From positions 632,471 to 696,470 of the forward strand of contig NZ_JWIG01000001.1 in the NCBI RefSeq assembly GCF_000814675.1: a stretch of 64,000 nucleotides of DNA, read 5' to 3'. Both the position numbers and the translations under genes were made by a program. The notes beneath the pieces were generated by a model that saw only the letters and a program-made list of their open reading frames with translations, had not been told where the DNA came from and made no database searches. The stretch comes from Pseudoalteromonas distincta (GTDB lineage Bacteria > Pseudomonadota > Gammaproteobacteria > Enterobacterales > Alteromonadaceae). Of the stretch, positions 47,110 to 58,118 are shown piece after piece; the stretch's first letter is position 1, and every line of letters begins with the position of its first letter.

Positions 47110-48552
47110 ATGCTCAAAAAAATATCACTGTTTATCGGGATGGCAATCAGTGCAAATGCTGTTGCTAAAGGTGGCGTATCACCCTACTTACCTTTAAATC
47201 AAGCCCCAGAACTTGAGCACTTAGTACAACAACTTTTAGCTGTAAGTAAAAACACACACATTATGAGTAAACCTTATAAGTCTCACGACATTTATCGAAT
47301 ATTACAAACCATAAGGTATGACTACCCTGAGCTTTACCACACACTTACTTATCAAATTAATCCTTATATACAATCAAGCGCAACCACTCTTGCTAAAGTA
47401 ACTTTATCAGCAGGCACGAATGAAAAGAACATACCAAATCAACGCGGCCAAACAACAAAAACAAACCTAATAGTTGAAGGTGGTGCTTATTCTAATTTTG
47501 GTGATTACTTCGGTATGAGTGCTGTGGGTATAGCCAACGAGGATGAAATATTACTAACGCAAAGTATCATGTATTTAGGCTTCAAATATGCACAACTTGA
47601 TATCGGTTATAGAGAGCATTGGTATTCACCTTTTAGCAACAGCGCAATGTTACTCAGCACACAAGCCGAAACAACTCCGTCTATATCCATAAGTAATGTA
47701 ACCCCCATAACTAGCTTTAATATTCGATACGATATGTTTATTACTCAACTCTCTGAGCAAAGAGGTATCTTAAAAAACAAAAGAGTCGAAAACGCAGAAG
47801 ATCGAGAATATGAACCCGGAAAACCTTACTTATTCGGCCTGCATACTAGCTTGGCAATAACTGACAATCTGACTGTTAGTTTAAGCCGTCTCATGCAGTT
47901 CGGTGGGGGTCCAAGAGATGTATCATTAAAAGATTTTGCTGAAGGCTTTTTTAGCCCCGGAAGCAAAGATAATGTTGGCGAAGATGACACAAACGATGTT
48001 AACTTTGAATTAGGTGATCAACTAGGTGCTATTGCTTTTGAGTATTCAAACACACTCTATAATACACCTTATGAACTATATGCAGAAATAGCATTAGAAG
48101 ACACCCTTGGAGGGGATCGCAATAATGCATATAGCTTTGGTTTATTTCTTCCATTTATCAGCGACAAACACAGCTTACGTATCGAACACAGTAACTGGCA
48201 AGACCTTTGGTATGCCAATGGTATATATCTAGATGGAAATAGAAATAACGGCAATGTAATTGGCCACTGGGCTGGTGATGAGCATATCTACGACGACTAT
48301 GTTGCAGCTAAGGCCGTTAGCTTAAATTGGAACTGGCAATTGAATCGAAAAGAGAGTCTACAAACTACATTTAGCAGTTTAAAAAACAAAAGTGATGTTT
48401 ATACGACCAGCTATGAGTTACAAATAACTTATAATAGAAAGCTTTCTAGAGCAGCTTGGGGAGTTAAAAGCTGGGGTGTAGATTTTTATGGCGGTGAGGA
48501 TGTATACGGTGACTCATTTGCTAAATTAGGTGTTACGGCCAATTTTAATTAG
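47110..48552 (+). CDS. Capsule assembly Wzi family outer membrane protein
   Basis: 480 residues. The signal peptide ends NAVAKG. The rest is rich in beta strands with alternating aromatic residues, such as GYREHWYSPFSNSAMLLSTQA, SLSRLMQFGG and the end DSFAKLGVTANFN. This resembles the Cap_assemb_Wzi family (18-stranded barrel that anchors capsule polysaccharide at the surface) as I recall it. The location beside ugd, galU, glycosyltransferases and a sulfotransferase supports a role in surface polysaccharide. The exact relation to enteric Wzi is not certain. Confidence 0.78.
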   Translation: MLKKISLFIGMAISANAVAKGGVSPYLPLNQAPELEHLVQQLLAVSKNTHIMSKPYKSHDIYRILQTIRYDYPELYHTLTYQINPYIQSSATTLAKVTLSAGTNEKNIPNQRGQTTKTNLIVEGGAYSNFGDYFGMSAVGIANEDEILLTQSIMYLGFKYAQLDIGYREHWYSPFSNSAMLLSTQAETTPSISISNVTPITSFNIRYDMFITQLSEQRGILKNKRVENAEDREYEPGKPYLFGLHTSLAITDNLTVSLSRLMQFGGGPRDVSLKDFAEGFFSPGSKDNVGEDDTNDVNFELGDQLGAIAFEYSNTLYNTPYELYAEIALEDTLGGDRNNAYSFGLFLPFISDKHSLRIEHSNWQDLWYANGIYLDGNRNNGNVIGHWAGDEHIYDDYVAAKAVSLNWNWQLNRKESLQTTFSSLKNKSDVYTTSYELQITYNRKLSRAAWGVKSWGVDFYGGEDVYGDSFAKLGVTANFN

Positions 48553-48793
48553 TAATAGCTGTTTTGTGCTTACATTTAAATTATATCAATTCGCTTAATT
48601 AGGTGATCTATTTTGAGGTAATAAAATCGTGTTGGTAACAAGACAAAAATTTCGTTATTTATTTGTTATATATCGGAATTTTTAACACAGTTAGCGTCAG
48701 ATTTAACCCCTCAAATTTATTAAGTATTATTGTTATTAAGCCAAATAAAATGTATAGCACTTAATGCTATAGACCTTCACACTATATAGATAT

Positions 48794-48820
48794 AAAAAAC
48801 CCCGTGATTACCACGGGGTT
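48794..48820 (-). terminator. Intrinsic terminator after ugd
   Basis: On the minus strand AACCCCGTG and CACGGGGTT form a 9-bp stem followed by TTTTTTA. It lies 44 bases past the ugd stop. The rest of 48553-48863 shows nothing else clear. Confidence 0.85.
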
Positions 48821-48863
48821 ACATACGTATTAAACAATAAGAAGCTAATAGCTTGTTAGTAGT

Positions 48864-50030
48864 TTAATCACTACCAAATAAATCGCGTGTATAAACTTTG
48901 TCTGCAATATCACTGAGTTCTTCAACCATACGGTTAGACACAACAACGTCAGATATTTGCTTAAACTCATTTAAATCTTTAATTACGCGAGAATGGTAAA
49001 ATTCGCTTTCTTCAAGTACTGGTTCGTAAACTACTACCTCAATACCTTTAGCTTTAATGCGCTTCATAATACCTTGTATAGCAGAAGCTCTGAAGTTATC
49101 AGACCCTGTTTTCATTACTAAACGATACACGCCAACCACTTTTGGGCTACGCTTAATTATTGAGTCCGCAATAAAGTCTTTACGTGTCGTATTAGCATCA
49201 ACAATCGCACCAATAATGTTGTTTGGTACATTTGCATAATTTGCACGTAACTGCTTAGTGTCTTTTGGTAAGCAGTAACCGCCATATCCAAACGATGGAT
49301 TATTGTAATGATCACCAATACGTGGGTCTAAACTAACACCCTGTATAATTTGCTTAGAGTTTAAGCCATGTGCTTCAGCGTAGCTATCAAGCTCATTAAA
49401 GTAAGCTACACGCATTGCTAAATAAGTGTTTGAGAACAACTTAATAGCTTCGGCTTCAGTTGAGTCAGTAAAAAGTACTTCAATATCTTCTTTGATAGCG
49501 CCTTGCTTAAGTAAGTTAGCAAATACACTGGCGCGCTCACTTTGCTCACCAACAACAATACGCGATGGGTATAGGTTATCGTGTAGCGCTTTACCTTCAC
49601 GTAAAAACTCTGGTGAAAATATTAAATTACTAATACCCAACGTCTCTTTAATATTTTGCGTAAAACCAACCGGTATAGTCGACTTAATCACCATAACTGC
49701 ATTTGGGTTATGCGCTATTGCATCTTTAATTACAGCCTCTACAGAGTTTGTATTAAAGTAGTTATTTTCAACATCGTAATCGGTTGGAGTCGCAATAATT
49801 ACAAAATCGGCATTTTTGTATGCGGCTACTTTATCAGTTGTGGCTGTAAAATTTAAATCACTGCGCGTTAAAAACTCACTAATTTCAGTATCAACAATAG
49901 GCGATTGCTTATTGTTTAAAAGCGCAATTTTGTGGTCGTCTATATCTAATGCAACCACTTCATTGTGCTGCGCTAACAACATAGCATTAGAAAGGCCTAC
50001 ATAGCCTGTACCAACAACGGCTATTTTCAT
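48864..50030 (-). CDS. ugd: UDP-glucose 6-dehydrogenase
   Basis: 388 residues, as in E. coli Ugd. Converts UDP-glucose to UDP-glucuronate with two NAD. It has [10 protein letters not shown] near 4, KSTIPVGFT near 116, [20 protein letters not shown] near 140, and the catalytic Cys in [12 protein letters not shown] near 252. With galU it supplies uronic acid for acidic polysaccharide, consistent with the nearby Wzi-like, glycosyltransferase and sulfotransferase genes. Confidence 0.96.
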   Translation of the reverse strand: MKIAVVGTGYVGLSNAMLLAQHNEVVALDIDDHKIALLNNKQSPIVDTEISEFLTRSDLNFTATTDKVAAYKNADFVIIATPTDYDVENNYFNTNSVEAVIKDAIAHNPNAVMVIKSTIPVGFTQNIKETLGISNLIFSPEFLREGKALHDNLYPSRIVVGEQSERASVFANLLKQGAIKEDIEVLFTDSTEAEAIKLFSNTYLAMRVAYFNELDSYAEAHGLNSKQIIQGVSLDPRIGDHYNNPSFGYGGYCLPKDTKQLRANYANVPNNIIGAIVDANTTRKDFIADSIIKRSPKVVGVYRLVMKTGSDNFRASAIQGIMKRIKAKGIEVVVYEPVLEESEFYHSRVIKDLNEFKQISDVVVSNRMVEELSDIADKVYTRDLFGSD

Positions 50031-50226
50031 TTTATTCCCTTAAAGTTTATAATTTTAATCATTTGATTTTACCAGATATCTAAAGTAAAACGAATAAACA
50101 ACTCGTTCAATTAATTTGTTCTCAGCTAAACATTAATAAACATTTATCCTCATCTTAGAAACAACTAAAATGAGGCTATGTACCTACAACTTATAGTTAG
50201 TAAGTAATTTACTAAACGTATCAATT

Positions 50227-51108
50227 TTAGCTTTTCACTTGGCTTAAAAACTCATTGAAGTCTGTACCTAACTTGTCATCACGCATTGCATATTCAACAA
50301 TAGCTTTAAGATAGCCAAGCTTATCGCCACAATCATGCGAACGCCCACTCATATGAAATGCTTCTACAGTTTCTTTCATCATTAACGCATCAATCGAATC
50401 AGTTAGCTGGATTTCACCGCCAGCTCCAACTGGTGTTTTAGCTAGTAAAGGCCATATATTTTTACTTAAAACATAACGCCCTACAACAGCGAGGTTGGAA
50501 GGTGCGGCATCTTCATCCGGCTTTTCAACCATCGTCTTAATTGCAGCACTGTGTCCTGGAGTAAGCTCAACACCTCCAATATCAGCGATACCATATTTAC
50601 TAACATCCTCACGGGCAACTGGCTCAAGCATAATTTGGCTAGCGCGAGTCTCATCAAAACGCTTAATCATCGCAGCTAGGTTTTCAGTCTTTTGATCCGC
50701 GGTATAAGCGTCTAAAATAACGTCAGGGAGCAATACTATAAAGTCATTATTACCAACGATAGGCTTAGCGCACAAAATTGCATGCCCTAACCCTTTCGCT
50801 TCACCTTGACGTACACTCATAACCGTTACATCAGATGGACAGATTGAACGCACTTCATCAAGTAATGCGCGCTTTACACGCTTTTCAAGCGTTGCTTCAA
50901 GTTCATAGCTTGTATCAAAGTGGTTTTCGATAGCATTTTTAGAGCTATGTGTAACCAATACAATATCTTTTATACCCGCAGAAACACATTCATTGACGAT
51001 ATATTGAATCAATGGCTTATCTACAATTGGAAGCATTTCCTTAGGAATTGCTTTGGTCATAGGTAACATACGTGTACCAAGGCCGGCAACCGGTATAACA
51101 GCTTTCAT
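50227..51108 (-). CDS. galU: UTP--glucose-1-phosphate uridylyltransferase
   Basis: 293 residues. Makes UDP-glucose from UTP and glucose-1-phosphate. N-terminal [19 protein letters not shown] is the nucleotide-binding signature; [11 protein letters not shown] near 106 and [13 protein letters not shown] near 255 are conserved. Upstream on the same strand of ugd with a 196-bp gap, so the two may be separately expressed. Confidence 0.96.
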   Translation of the reverse strand: MKAVIPVAGLGTRMLPMTKAIPKEMLPIVDKPLIQYIVNECVSAGIKDIVLVTHSSKNAIENHFDTSYELEATLEKRVKRALLDEVRSICPSDVTVMSVRQGEAKGLGHAILCAKPIVGNNDFIVLLPDVILDAYTADQKTENLAAMIKRFDETRASQIMLEPVAREDVSKYGIADIGGVELTPGHSAAIKTMVEKPDEDAAPSNLAVVGRYVLSKNIWPLLAKTPVGAGGEIQLTDSIDALMMKETVEAFHMSGRSHDCGDKLGYLKAIVEYAMRDDKLGTDFNEFLSQVKS

Positions 51109-51296
51109 GGGTAGTCCTTTATTATATTTAGTATTTTAACTTAGCAATTTGAACTTATATCTAAACTGAATCACAATAGTAGTTGAGTAATAAAAGTGAA
51201 TATAAAGAAAACGCGTATTTTGCTTTTTAATTACTTAAAAAGTAGATATTGAACATCAAAAATTTATGTTTATACCCTTTAAGATAATTTTCATCA

Positions 51297-51775
51297 CGAA
51301 CTGGGTGCACCGAGGATACGGAAACGCTTCACGCTACACCGAGGAGTAATGAGCTCTTCTCTTTCACTTCTCTGTATTCTCTGTGGTGATAACAATCTCT
51401 TAATCACTTTATGAGCATTTAGCCCAAAACAATTTTACCACCGAGAGCACAGAGGCGCCTCGCGCTACACAGAGAAGTTATTAGATCTTCTCCTTCACTT
51501 CTCAGTGGTAATAATAATGCCTTAATTACTTTATGAGCATTTAGCCCAAAACAATTTTACCACCGAGAACACCGAGGCGCTGCGCGCTACACTGAGAAGT
51601 TATTAGATCTTCTCCTTCATTTCTCGGTGGTGATAATAATGTCTTAATTACTTTATGAGCGAGGTATAAAACCTCACCTACATAACAATTTTACCACCGA
51701 GGGCACAGAGACGCTGCACGCTGCACTGAGAAGTTATTAGATCTTCTCCTTCACTTCTCTGTCCCCTCCATGTTG
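51297..51775. repeat. REP-D: ~122-bp interspersed unit in tandem (about four copies)
   Basis: ACCACCGAG recurs at 51437, 51559 and 51693, with a diverged copy at about 51308. Each unit contains an imperfect long palindrome: ACCACCGAG...CTCGGTGGT at the ends and CTGAGAAG...CTTCTC within, around GTTATTAGATC. The first spacing is 122 bp; the second is 134 because the unit carries an inserted REP-B arm (see 51659). This family is unrelated in sequence to REP-A and REP-B. The gap between galU and the DHH gene is largely filled by it. Confidence 0.85.
51659..51681. repeat. Lone REP-B arm inside a REP-D unit
   Basis: GCGAGGTATAAAACCTCACC plus TAC is the exact arm of the REP-B array. It replaces ATTTAGCCCAAA, which the two preceding REP-D units carry at this position, so the unit is 12 bp longer. 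Confidence 0.9.
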
Positions 51776-51843
51776 ATAACTATTACTTATTCACTTTGTG
51801 AGTATTCACTTAATAAATAAGATTTAGAACTCATCTAAATACA

Positions 51844-52800
51844 TTACTTATAGTAACCTATTAATTCAGTTATAAAATTTGAAAGTTGCGACTCAGGCAG
51901 CTCATTAATTCCAGCAGCTGCCGCACGCCCACCACCTGTTGCAAACTTACTACATATATCAACAGCCCCCTGCTTATTACTAAGCGGAGCGCGAACGCTA
52001 ACAGTGTAACTTCCTTTATTATTACTTGTAACAACACCATGCGCTTTCGTTGGAGCTTGGTTAGCTAAATCATTACCTAATACCCCACTAACACGACGCG
52101 CCCAAGGCTCATCATCTAATAAAATAACTTTGGCAGTATCACAATCATGCAGAACTTTGGCCCCTGCAGCTTTTTTCATATCAGCTTTATAAGCACGCTC
52201 TAAAGTATAGTAAGCTGAGCTTTCATCGTTTATGGCATCAAGCGGCGATTTATATTGCAAAAGTTGCTCGTAAAGATCTTCTGGAGGAAAATGTAAATCA
52301 GCAACTTCACTCCCATAACCATTATAATTAATATACGTACCAAATGCTTTTAGCTGCGATTTTTGTAATTCAGTCAGTTTTAACTTATCAGCTTCTGCAT
52401 CAGCCTTTGCAAATAAATTATCACCATATGCAGCAGTAATTGCCCACAGGTGAAATTGCTTATCAAGTAAATCACTCACAATTAAACTGGTGCACATATT
52501 TGCATCCAGATCTATATGAGGAAATAAATTTGCGTGATTAGGAATGTCACCTGCTTTGTGATGGTCAACATACATAACTTTTGCGCCAGCCGTTAATGCA
52601 TCATGAAGAGCTGACATATTTTTTTCCATTGAAATATCAAGCACACGAATGCAGTCGCCTGATTGTGGTGTTACTTTTTTTAGTAACTGAATATCACGCT
52701 TAACCCCAGTTACTTTAACTGTCTCTGTAGGGTTAGCAAGTTGTAACTGAAGCAATGCGATAATACCATCAGCATCACCATTAAAAACATCATATTTCAT
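51844..52800 (-). CDS. DHH-family phosphoesterase
   Basis: 318 residues from ATG 52800 (GAGAC upstream; the open frame to 52824 is unsupported). DHH motifs: FNGDADGIIAL at 6-16, VLDISMEKN, and YVDHHKAGD near 77; the C-terminal half has a GGGR-type motif (FATGGGRAAAAG near 297) that contacts nucleic acid in DHHA1 domains. Candidates include oligonucleotide or pAp phosphatase activity (NrnA-type). pAp is the by-product of PAPS-dependent sulfation, which would fit the neighbouring cysC and sulfotransferase genes, but this is inference. Confidence 0.8.
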   Translation of the reverse strand: MKYDVFNGDADGIIALLQLQLANPTETVKVTGVKRDIQLLKKVTPQSGDCIRVLDISMEKNMSALHDALTAGAKVMYVDHHKAGDIPNHANLFPHIDLDANMCTSLIVSDLLDKQFHLWAITAAYGDNLFAKADAEADKLKLTELQKSQLKAFGTYINYNGYGSEVADLHFPPEDLYEQLLQYKSPLDAINDESSAYYTLERAYKADMKKAAGAKVLHDCDTAKVILLDDEPWARRVSGVLGNDLANQAPTKAHGVVTSNNKGSYTVSVRAPLSNKQGAVDICSKFATGGGRAAAAGINELPESQLSNFITELIGYYK

Positions 52801-52884
52801 AGTAGTCTCAAAGTCAGAAATCAAAGTACTTTGCTTAACTAAGCAGTTAATCTTTAAATTATTCTGGTATCAAAATCTGAATAC

Positions 52885-53490
52885 CTATAATTTTATAACT
52901 TCTTTTTCCTTTAAATACTGAATAATTTGCTCAACACTTTGTTCAATACTTTGCTGTGCTGTTTTAACATGTATCTCTGGTGATATTGGTACATCAAAAG
53001 CAGAGCTAATCCCAGTAAAGTTAGGTATTTCACCAGCTCTCGCTTTTTTATACAAACCTTTAGGATCGCGGCTTTCACATACTTCTATTGGGGTATCAAT
53101 AAACACCTCAATAAACTCACCTTTAGCCATAATACTGCGAGCCTGGGCACGATCTGTAGCAAATGGAGAAATAAATGCAGTCGATACTATTAATCCTGCA
53201 TCCACAAATAACTTAGCAACTTCGCTAATACGACGAATGTTTTCAATACGGTCTTCATCGCTAAATGTAAGCCCTTTATTTAGGCCCATACGAACATTGT
53301 CACCATCTAACAAATAAGTATGACAACCTAATTCAAATAATTTTGATTCTACCGCATTAGCAATAGTAGACTTACCTGAGCCACTTAATCCCGTATACCA
53401 AAGCAAAACAGGCTTATGTCCTTTGTGAACTTGCTTTTTTTCTCGTGACACCGTTTGTGTGTGCCATACTATATTTTCATCCTGGCTCAT
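52885..53490 (-). CDS. cysC: Adenylylsulfate (APS) kinase
   Basis: 201 residues. Phosphorylates APS to PAPS. Walker A is GLSGSGKSTIAN near 34; DGDNVRMGLNKGLTFSDEDRIENIRR and FISPFATDR, then DTPIEVCESRDPKGLYKKAR, are typical. Separate from cysN (no fusion). It lies between the DHH gene and the SLC13 permease, all on the minus strand. Confidence 0.96.
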   Translation of the reverse strand: MSQDENIVWHTQTVSREKKQVHKGHKPVLLWYTGLSGSGKSTIANAVESKLFELGCHTYLLDGDNVRMGLNKGLTFSDEDRIENIRRISEVAKLFVDAGLIVSTAFISPFATDRAQARSIMAKGEFIEVFIDTPIEVCESRDPKGLYKKARAGEIPNFTGISSAFDVPISPEIHVKTAQQSIEQSVEQIIQYLKEKEVIKL

Positions 53491-53582
53491 TAATATACCT
53501 TACTCTAATTCTTATACAGTGCGAGATAACCCCACACTGGCGTAATATAATTTTAAATGCGACACTAAAGTGCATTAAATAC

Positions 53583-55328
53583 TTACTTAAACGGAAAAAA
53601 TACCGGAATACAAACTAAAACTACCACAGCATAAACAACACTGACAGGTAAGCCCATTTTAACAAAGTCATTTAACCTATAATTACCAGCGTTAAAAACC
53701 ATTAAATTAGTTTGATAGCCATAAGGGCTTATAAAACTTCCACTTGCAGCAAAAGCAACTGTCATAACAAATGGCAATACATCTACTCCAAACCCCAGAG
53801 CAATGGTATAACCTATAGGAAACATTAACGCAGCTGCCGCGTTATTAGTCACAAACTCAGTCATTAACCAAGTTGCTATATAAACAAAGATTAACGCTAC
53901 ATATACATAGCTCGGATCGTTATACTGTCCAATAAAATCGCCTAATGTACCTACTACACCAGAATTAACTAATGCATTTGAAAGCAAAATTGCCGATGAG
54001 ACAACCAGCCAAATATCAACCGGAAAGCGCCTAACCAGCTCATTCGTAGTTAAACTATGAGTGAATAATAGCCCTCCGAGCAATAATACCAAACCTTCTA
54101 ATAAATCAAGAATACCAAAAGCGGCCAGCACAATGATTGAAATAAACCCACCAATAGATAGCCAAGCACGCCACCCATTTATTCTTGATTCAGGCTCAAC
54201 GCCAGAAAGCACTAAAAAGTTTTTATTAATATTAGTTCTTGTTTTGTAATCTTTACCTACCGCTAGGACTAAAAAGTCACCAGAACGGATTACAACGTCT
54301 CCTAGCTTACCAGAGACTTGCTCACCATCGCGTCTAATTGCAACTACAGCGGCATCAAATAAAGCCCTAAACCCTGTTGTTTTTAAGGTCTTACCAACAA
54401 TAATACTTTCCTGCCTAACCACTACTTCAGTTAAATTACTATTTAACGTACCGTTTTTTTCAGCAAAAATTTCCAAGCCTGTAAATTGCCCTAATTGAAG
54501 TAACTTAGTAATCTCTCCACAAAATATAAGCCTATCAGAGCAGTGTATAACCTCCGAAGGGGAGACAGGGCTAATTAAATGCCCCTCTCTCACTATTTCC
54601 ACCAGAAACAATGACTCTAAATGCCTCAAGCCATTAGCTTCAACGGAACGCCCTATAAGCTCAGAGTTTTTAGTGACCTTAGCGTCAATAAAATAGCCTT
54701 CGGATGTCGCTTTTTTTTGCTCAATACTCGGTAACATATTCGTGCAAAAATACATAACAACACCACAACTAACGACCAAAATAGCCCCTATCGCTGTGAA
54801 CGAAAAAAACGACAGTGAACGCCCAGAGGCCTCAATATACATTGAGTTAACAATCAAATTAGTTGAAGTTCCTATTAGCGTTAAAGTACCACCTAAAATA
54901 GAAGCGTAGGAAAGAGGTAACAGTAGTTTACTCGAAAAGTGGTGAGGATTATTGCGTATAGGAGAAAGTAACGTAGCGACAACAGCTGTATTATTTAAAA
55001 TAGACGAAAAAAGTGTAGTAACTCCAAATAATCTAAACCAAGTAGAATGGTAGCTACTCACAATTATTTTAGATGCTACAACCCTTAACAAACGTGTTTT
55101 TTCAAGTGCTAAAGAACACAATACAAGTAAGATTAAAGTCACTAAACCAGGGTTTGCAATGCTTGTTAAAAATTGTTCTTTAGTGACCAAATCACAAGCT
55201 ATCAAAGCAACGAGTGTCGCCCCAAAAACAGCGACTGGCCTTCCTTGAATAACAATTAATCCAGTAACCGTAAGTGCAAAAATAATAAGCGTTAGATAAG
55301 CATCTAATGGCATAATTATAGTAGCCAT
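53583..55328 (-). CDS. SLC13 family permease with RCK-C domains, probable sulfate transporter
   Basis: 581 residues. Membrane helices cover about 1-210 and 395-581. Between them are two TrkA-C (RCK-C) domains near 215-300 and 305-385 (for example SEVIHCSDRLIFCGE and GKLGDVVIRSGDFLVLAVG). GTLTLIGTSTNLIVN and GSFISPYGYQTNLMVF are the paired SNT-like signatures of the SLC13/DASS family. Its location between cysN and cysC points to sulfate as substrate. The start may be ATG 55328 or the in-frame ATG at 55313. Confidence 0.88.
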   Translation of the reverse strand: MATIIMPLDAYLTLIIFALTVTGLIVIQGRPVAVFGATLVALIACDLVTKEQFLTSIANPGLVTLILLVLCSLALEKTRLLRVVASKIIVSSYHSTWFRLFGVTTLFSSILNNTAVVATLLSPIRNNPHHFSSKLLLPLSYASILGGTLTLIGTSTNLIVNSMYIEASGRSLSFFSFTAIGAILVVSCGVVMYFCTNMLPSIEQKKATSEGYFIDAKVTKNSELIGRSVEANGLRHLESLFLVEIVREGHLISPVSPSEVIHCSDRLIFCGEITKLLQLGQFTGLEIFAEKNGTLNSNLTEVVVRQESIIVGKTLKTTGFRALFDAAVVAIRRDGEQVSGKLGDVVIRSGDFLVLAVGKDYKTRTNINKNFLVLSGVEPESRINGWRAWLSIGGFISIIVLAAFGILDLLEGLVLLLGGLLFTHSLTTNELVRRFPVDIWLVVSSAILLSNALVNSGVVGTLGDFIGQYNDPSYVYVALIFVYIATWLMTEFVTNNAAAALMFPIGYTIALGFGVDVLPFVMTVAFAASGSFISPYGYQTNLMVFNAGNYRLNDFVKMGLPVSVVYAVVVLVCIPVFFPFK

Positions 55329-55388
55329 CCATAGTTAATAAAACAAAAGTGCGGGCTTAAAGAGCCCGCAATGCTTAGCATGAGTAAT

Positions 55389-56795
55389 CTAACGAATTAC
55401 TTTTGCATCCCAATGAGGAAAGTGTTTACGAACCAACGCATTAAACTCAACTTCAAAAACAGAATGTTGGCTTTGCGATTTATTCGTTTTAGCATCCAGA
55501 GGCTTACGTATCATCCCAGCACCAACAGTTACGTTAGTTAAGCGATCAATAACAATAAACGCACCAGTGTGCTTATTCAGATCATAAGCATCAAATTGTA
55601 CCGGTGCCGTTAAAGCAAACTGACAATTACCAATCTCATTTAAGTTTAGCTGCGACGCTTCTTTTTGCTCTAGCGTATTCACGTCAACTTTATAGTTAAC
55701 AGCTTCTACGTGGCCAAAAACAGACTTACTGCCAACTTTTATTTCATATTCACGGTCAACTTGTAATGCTTCTTCAGTCATCCACACCACATCAGCTTCT
55801 AAATTAGCAGATGAATGAGGTTTTTGATGAGGGCGCACTAGCATATCGCCACGACTTACATCAATTTCATCTTCAAGCGTTAGCGTAATGGCCATACCAG
55901 CAGAAGCTTTTTCAAGATTGCCATCAAAAGTAACTATTGATTTAACTTTACTTTCTTTACCTGAAGGTAATGACGCAACAGTATCCCCCACTCTAATATC
56001 GCCAGCAGCTATAGTGCCACTAAAGCCACGAAAATCTAAATTAGGACGGTTAACATATTGTACTTGCAGTCTAAATTCATCATTTTTAGCATGTGTCACT
56101 GAAACCGTGTTTAAAAGCTTCATTAGCGTAGAGCCAGGGTACCAAGACATCGCTTCACTTTCATTTACTACGTTATCACCACGCAGTGCCGAAATTGGTA
56201 CAAAACGTATATCATCAAAAGATAATTTTTCAGCAAACTCTCGGTAATCTTTTTTAATGTTTTGATAAACAGATTGCTCGTAGTCGACTGCATCCATTTT
56301 ATTAATGGCAATAACTACATTTTTAATTCCTAACAAAGAACAAATATAGCTATGGCGACGTGTTTGAACTTGCACACCATGGCGAGCATCAATCAAAATA
56401 ATTGCTAAATCACATGTTGAAGCGCCCGTTGCCATATTACGAGTATATTGCTCATGTCCTGGCGTATCGGCAATAATAAATTTACGTTGATCCGTTGCAA
56501 AGTATCGATATGCAACATCAATTGTAATACCTTGCTCACGCTCCGACTGAAGACCATCAACTAAAAGCGCTAAGTCAAAATCGTTGTCCGTAGTGTTAAA
56601 GCGTTTTGAATCTTTTTCGATAGCCGCCATCTGATCTTCAAAGATCATTTTGCTGTCGTAAAGTAAGCGACCAATTAAAGTTGATTTACCATCATCTACA
56701 CTACCGCATGTTAAAATACGTAGCATATCTTTGTTTTCGTGAACTTTTAAGTAAGCTTCAATATCGGTTGCAAGTAAGTTTGTATCTTGTGACAT
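55389..56795 (-). CDS. cysN: Sulfate adenylyltransferase subunit CysN
   Basis: 468 residues. GTPase subunit of ATP sulfurylase, homologous to EF-Tu: G1 [15 protein letters not shown] near 31, G3 [12 protein letters not shown] near 112, G4 INKMDAVD near 166. GTP hydrolysis drives APS formation by CysD. Single-domain form, without a fused APS kinase. 105 bp separate it from cysD. Confidence 0.97.
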   Translation of the reverse strand: MSQDTNLLATDIEAYLKVHENKDMLRILTCGSVDDGKSTLIGRLLYDSKMIFEDQMAAIEKDSKRFNTTDNDFDLALLVDGLQSEREQGITIDVAYRYFATDQRKFIIADTPGHEQYTRNMATGASTCDLAIILIDARHGVQVQTRRHSYICSLLGIKNVVIAINKMDAVDYEQSVYQNIKKDYREFAEKLSFDDIRFVPISALRGDNVVNESEAMSWYPGSTLMKLLNTVSVTHAKNDEFRLQVQYVNRPNLDFRGFSGTIAAGDIRVGDTVASLPSGKESKVKSIVTFDGNLEKASAGMAITLTLEDEIDVSRGDMLVRPHQKPHSSANLEADVVWMTEEALQVDREYEIKVGSKSVFGHVEAVNYKVDVNTLEQKEASQLNLNEIGNCQFALTAPVQFDAYDLNKHTGAFIVIDRLTNVTVGAGMIRKPLDAKTNKSQSQHSVFEVEFNALVRKHFPHWDAKVIR

Positions 56796-56899
56796 AATTT
56801 TCTCTGAAATTTGGTTCGTAATAGGTTAATAACAAGCAGTTATCTATACTTTATTTATAACTTAGTGATAACTTGTCTCTTAAAATCTCTAACGTATGG

Positions 56900-57808
56900 T
56901 TAGAAATAACCTTCCATTTTTTTCTTTTCCATAGAACCAGCTGAATCGTTATCGATTACTCTGCCTTGGCGCTCTGAAGTAGTACAAAGCAGCATTTCTT
57001 GGATAATTTCAGGTAATGTTTGAGCCACAGACTCAACAGCTCCCGTTAATGGATAACAACCTAACGTTCTAAAACGAACCATTTTTTGCTGAACTTCTTC
57101 GCCTTTTTCAAGCTCCATTCGTTCATCATCAACCATAATTAATGTGCCATCACGCTCAACTACTGGACGCTCTTGTGCAAAATACAATGACGGAATTTCA
57201 ATACCTTCAAGGTAAATGTATTGCCAAATATCTAACTCAGTCCAGTTACTAAGTGGAAATACGCGAATGCTTTCACCTTTATCTACTTTGCTGTTATAGA
57301 CATTCCAAAGTTCTGGACGTTGATTTTTAGGATCCCAACGATGATTCTTATCACGGAATGAATAAACACGCTCTTTAGCGCGAGATTTTTCTTCATCGCG
57401 ACGAGCACCACCGAATGCAGCATCAAAACCGTTCATATCAAGTGCTTGCTTTAAACCTTGAGTTTTCATAATGTCAGTGTGTTTAGCACTTCCATGAACA
57501 AATGGGCTAATCCCCATCTCTAAACCTTCAGGGTTTTTATGAACAATTAAATCGAAACCATGCTTTTCAGCCATCTGGTCTCTAAACTGAATCATTTCTT
57601 TAAATTTCCAGTTTGTATCTACATGCATTAACGGAAAAGGGATTTTACCAGGATAAAAAGCTTTACGGGCTAGGTGTAATAGCACCGAAGAATCTTTACC
57701 TACAGAGTAAAGCATTACCGGGTTATCGAATTCTGCGGCAACTTCACGCATTATATGTATTGACTCTGCTTCGAGCGCTTTAAGGTGGGTTAACTTTTCT
57801 TCATTCAT
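56900..57808 (-). CDS. cysD: Sulfate adenylyltransferase subunit CysD
   Basis: 302 residues. PP-loop ATP pyrophosphatase that makes [20 protein letters not shown] near 36 is the PP-loop; [20 protein letters not shown] and [15 protein letters not shown] regions are standard. First gene of cysD-cysN-permease-cysC. No cysG or cysHIJ gene is in view. The 310-bp gap upstream (57809-58118) has no clear gene; it should hold the promoter. Confidence 0.97.
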   Translation of the reverse strand: MNEEKLTHLKALEAESIHIMREVAAEFDNPVMLYSVGKDSSVLLHLARKAFYPGKIPFPLMHVDTNWKFKEMIQFRDQMAEKHGFDLIVHKNPEGLEMGISPFVHGSAKHTDIMKTQGLKQALDMNGFDAAFGGARRDEEKSRAKERVYSFRDKNHRWDPKNQRPELWNVYNSKVDKGESIRVFPLSNWTELDIWQYIYLEGIEIPSLYFAQERPVVERDGTLIMVDDERMELEKGEEVQQKMVRFRTLGCYPLTGAVESVAQTLPEIIQEMLLCTTSERQGRVIDNDSAGSMEKKKMEGYF

Positions 57809-58118
57809 AACGTTTATTCATATCCTAAATTATCAAAATCCATTCAAGCCGATTATGTCATTACTTGATTCGGCTAAATTAAAACTATTATGTAGCCCTA
57901 TTCTAAATTTAATTAACGCCATGTGCAATGTGGGTATATACGTATAACATTATATTATCGATAACGTGCTTTTCCTCCTTTTAAAGAAAAGAAGAACTAC
58001 TCTTACACCCTAGCTTCACTACAATAACATCTCACTTAAATTTTTTGTCAGTGTATGGCGTAATTAAAAGAGAAACTGTAACTTGATTGTATTAAATTGC
58101 CAAAAAACTACTAAAGCA

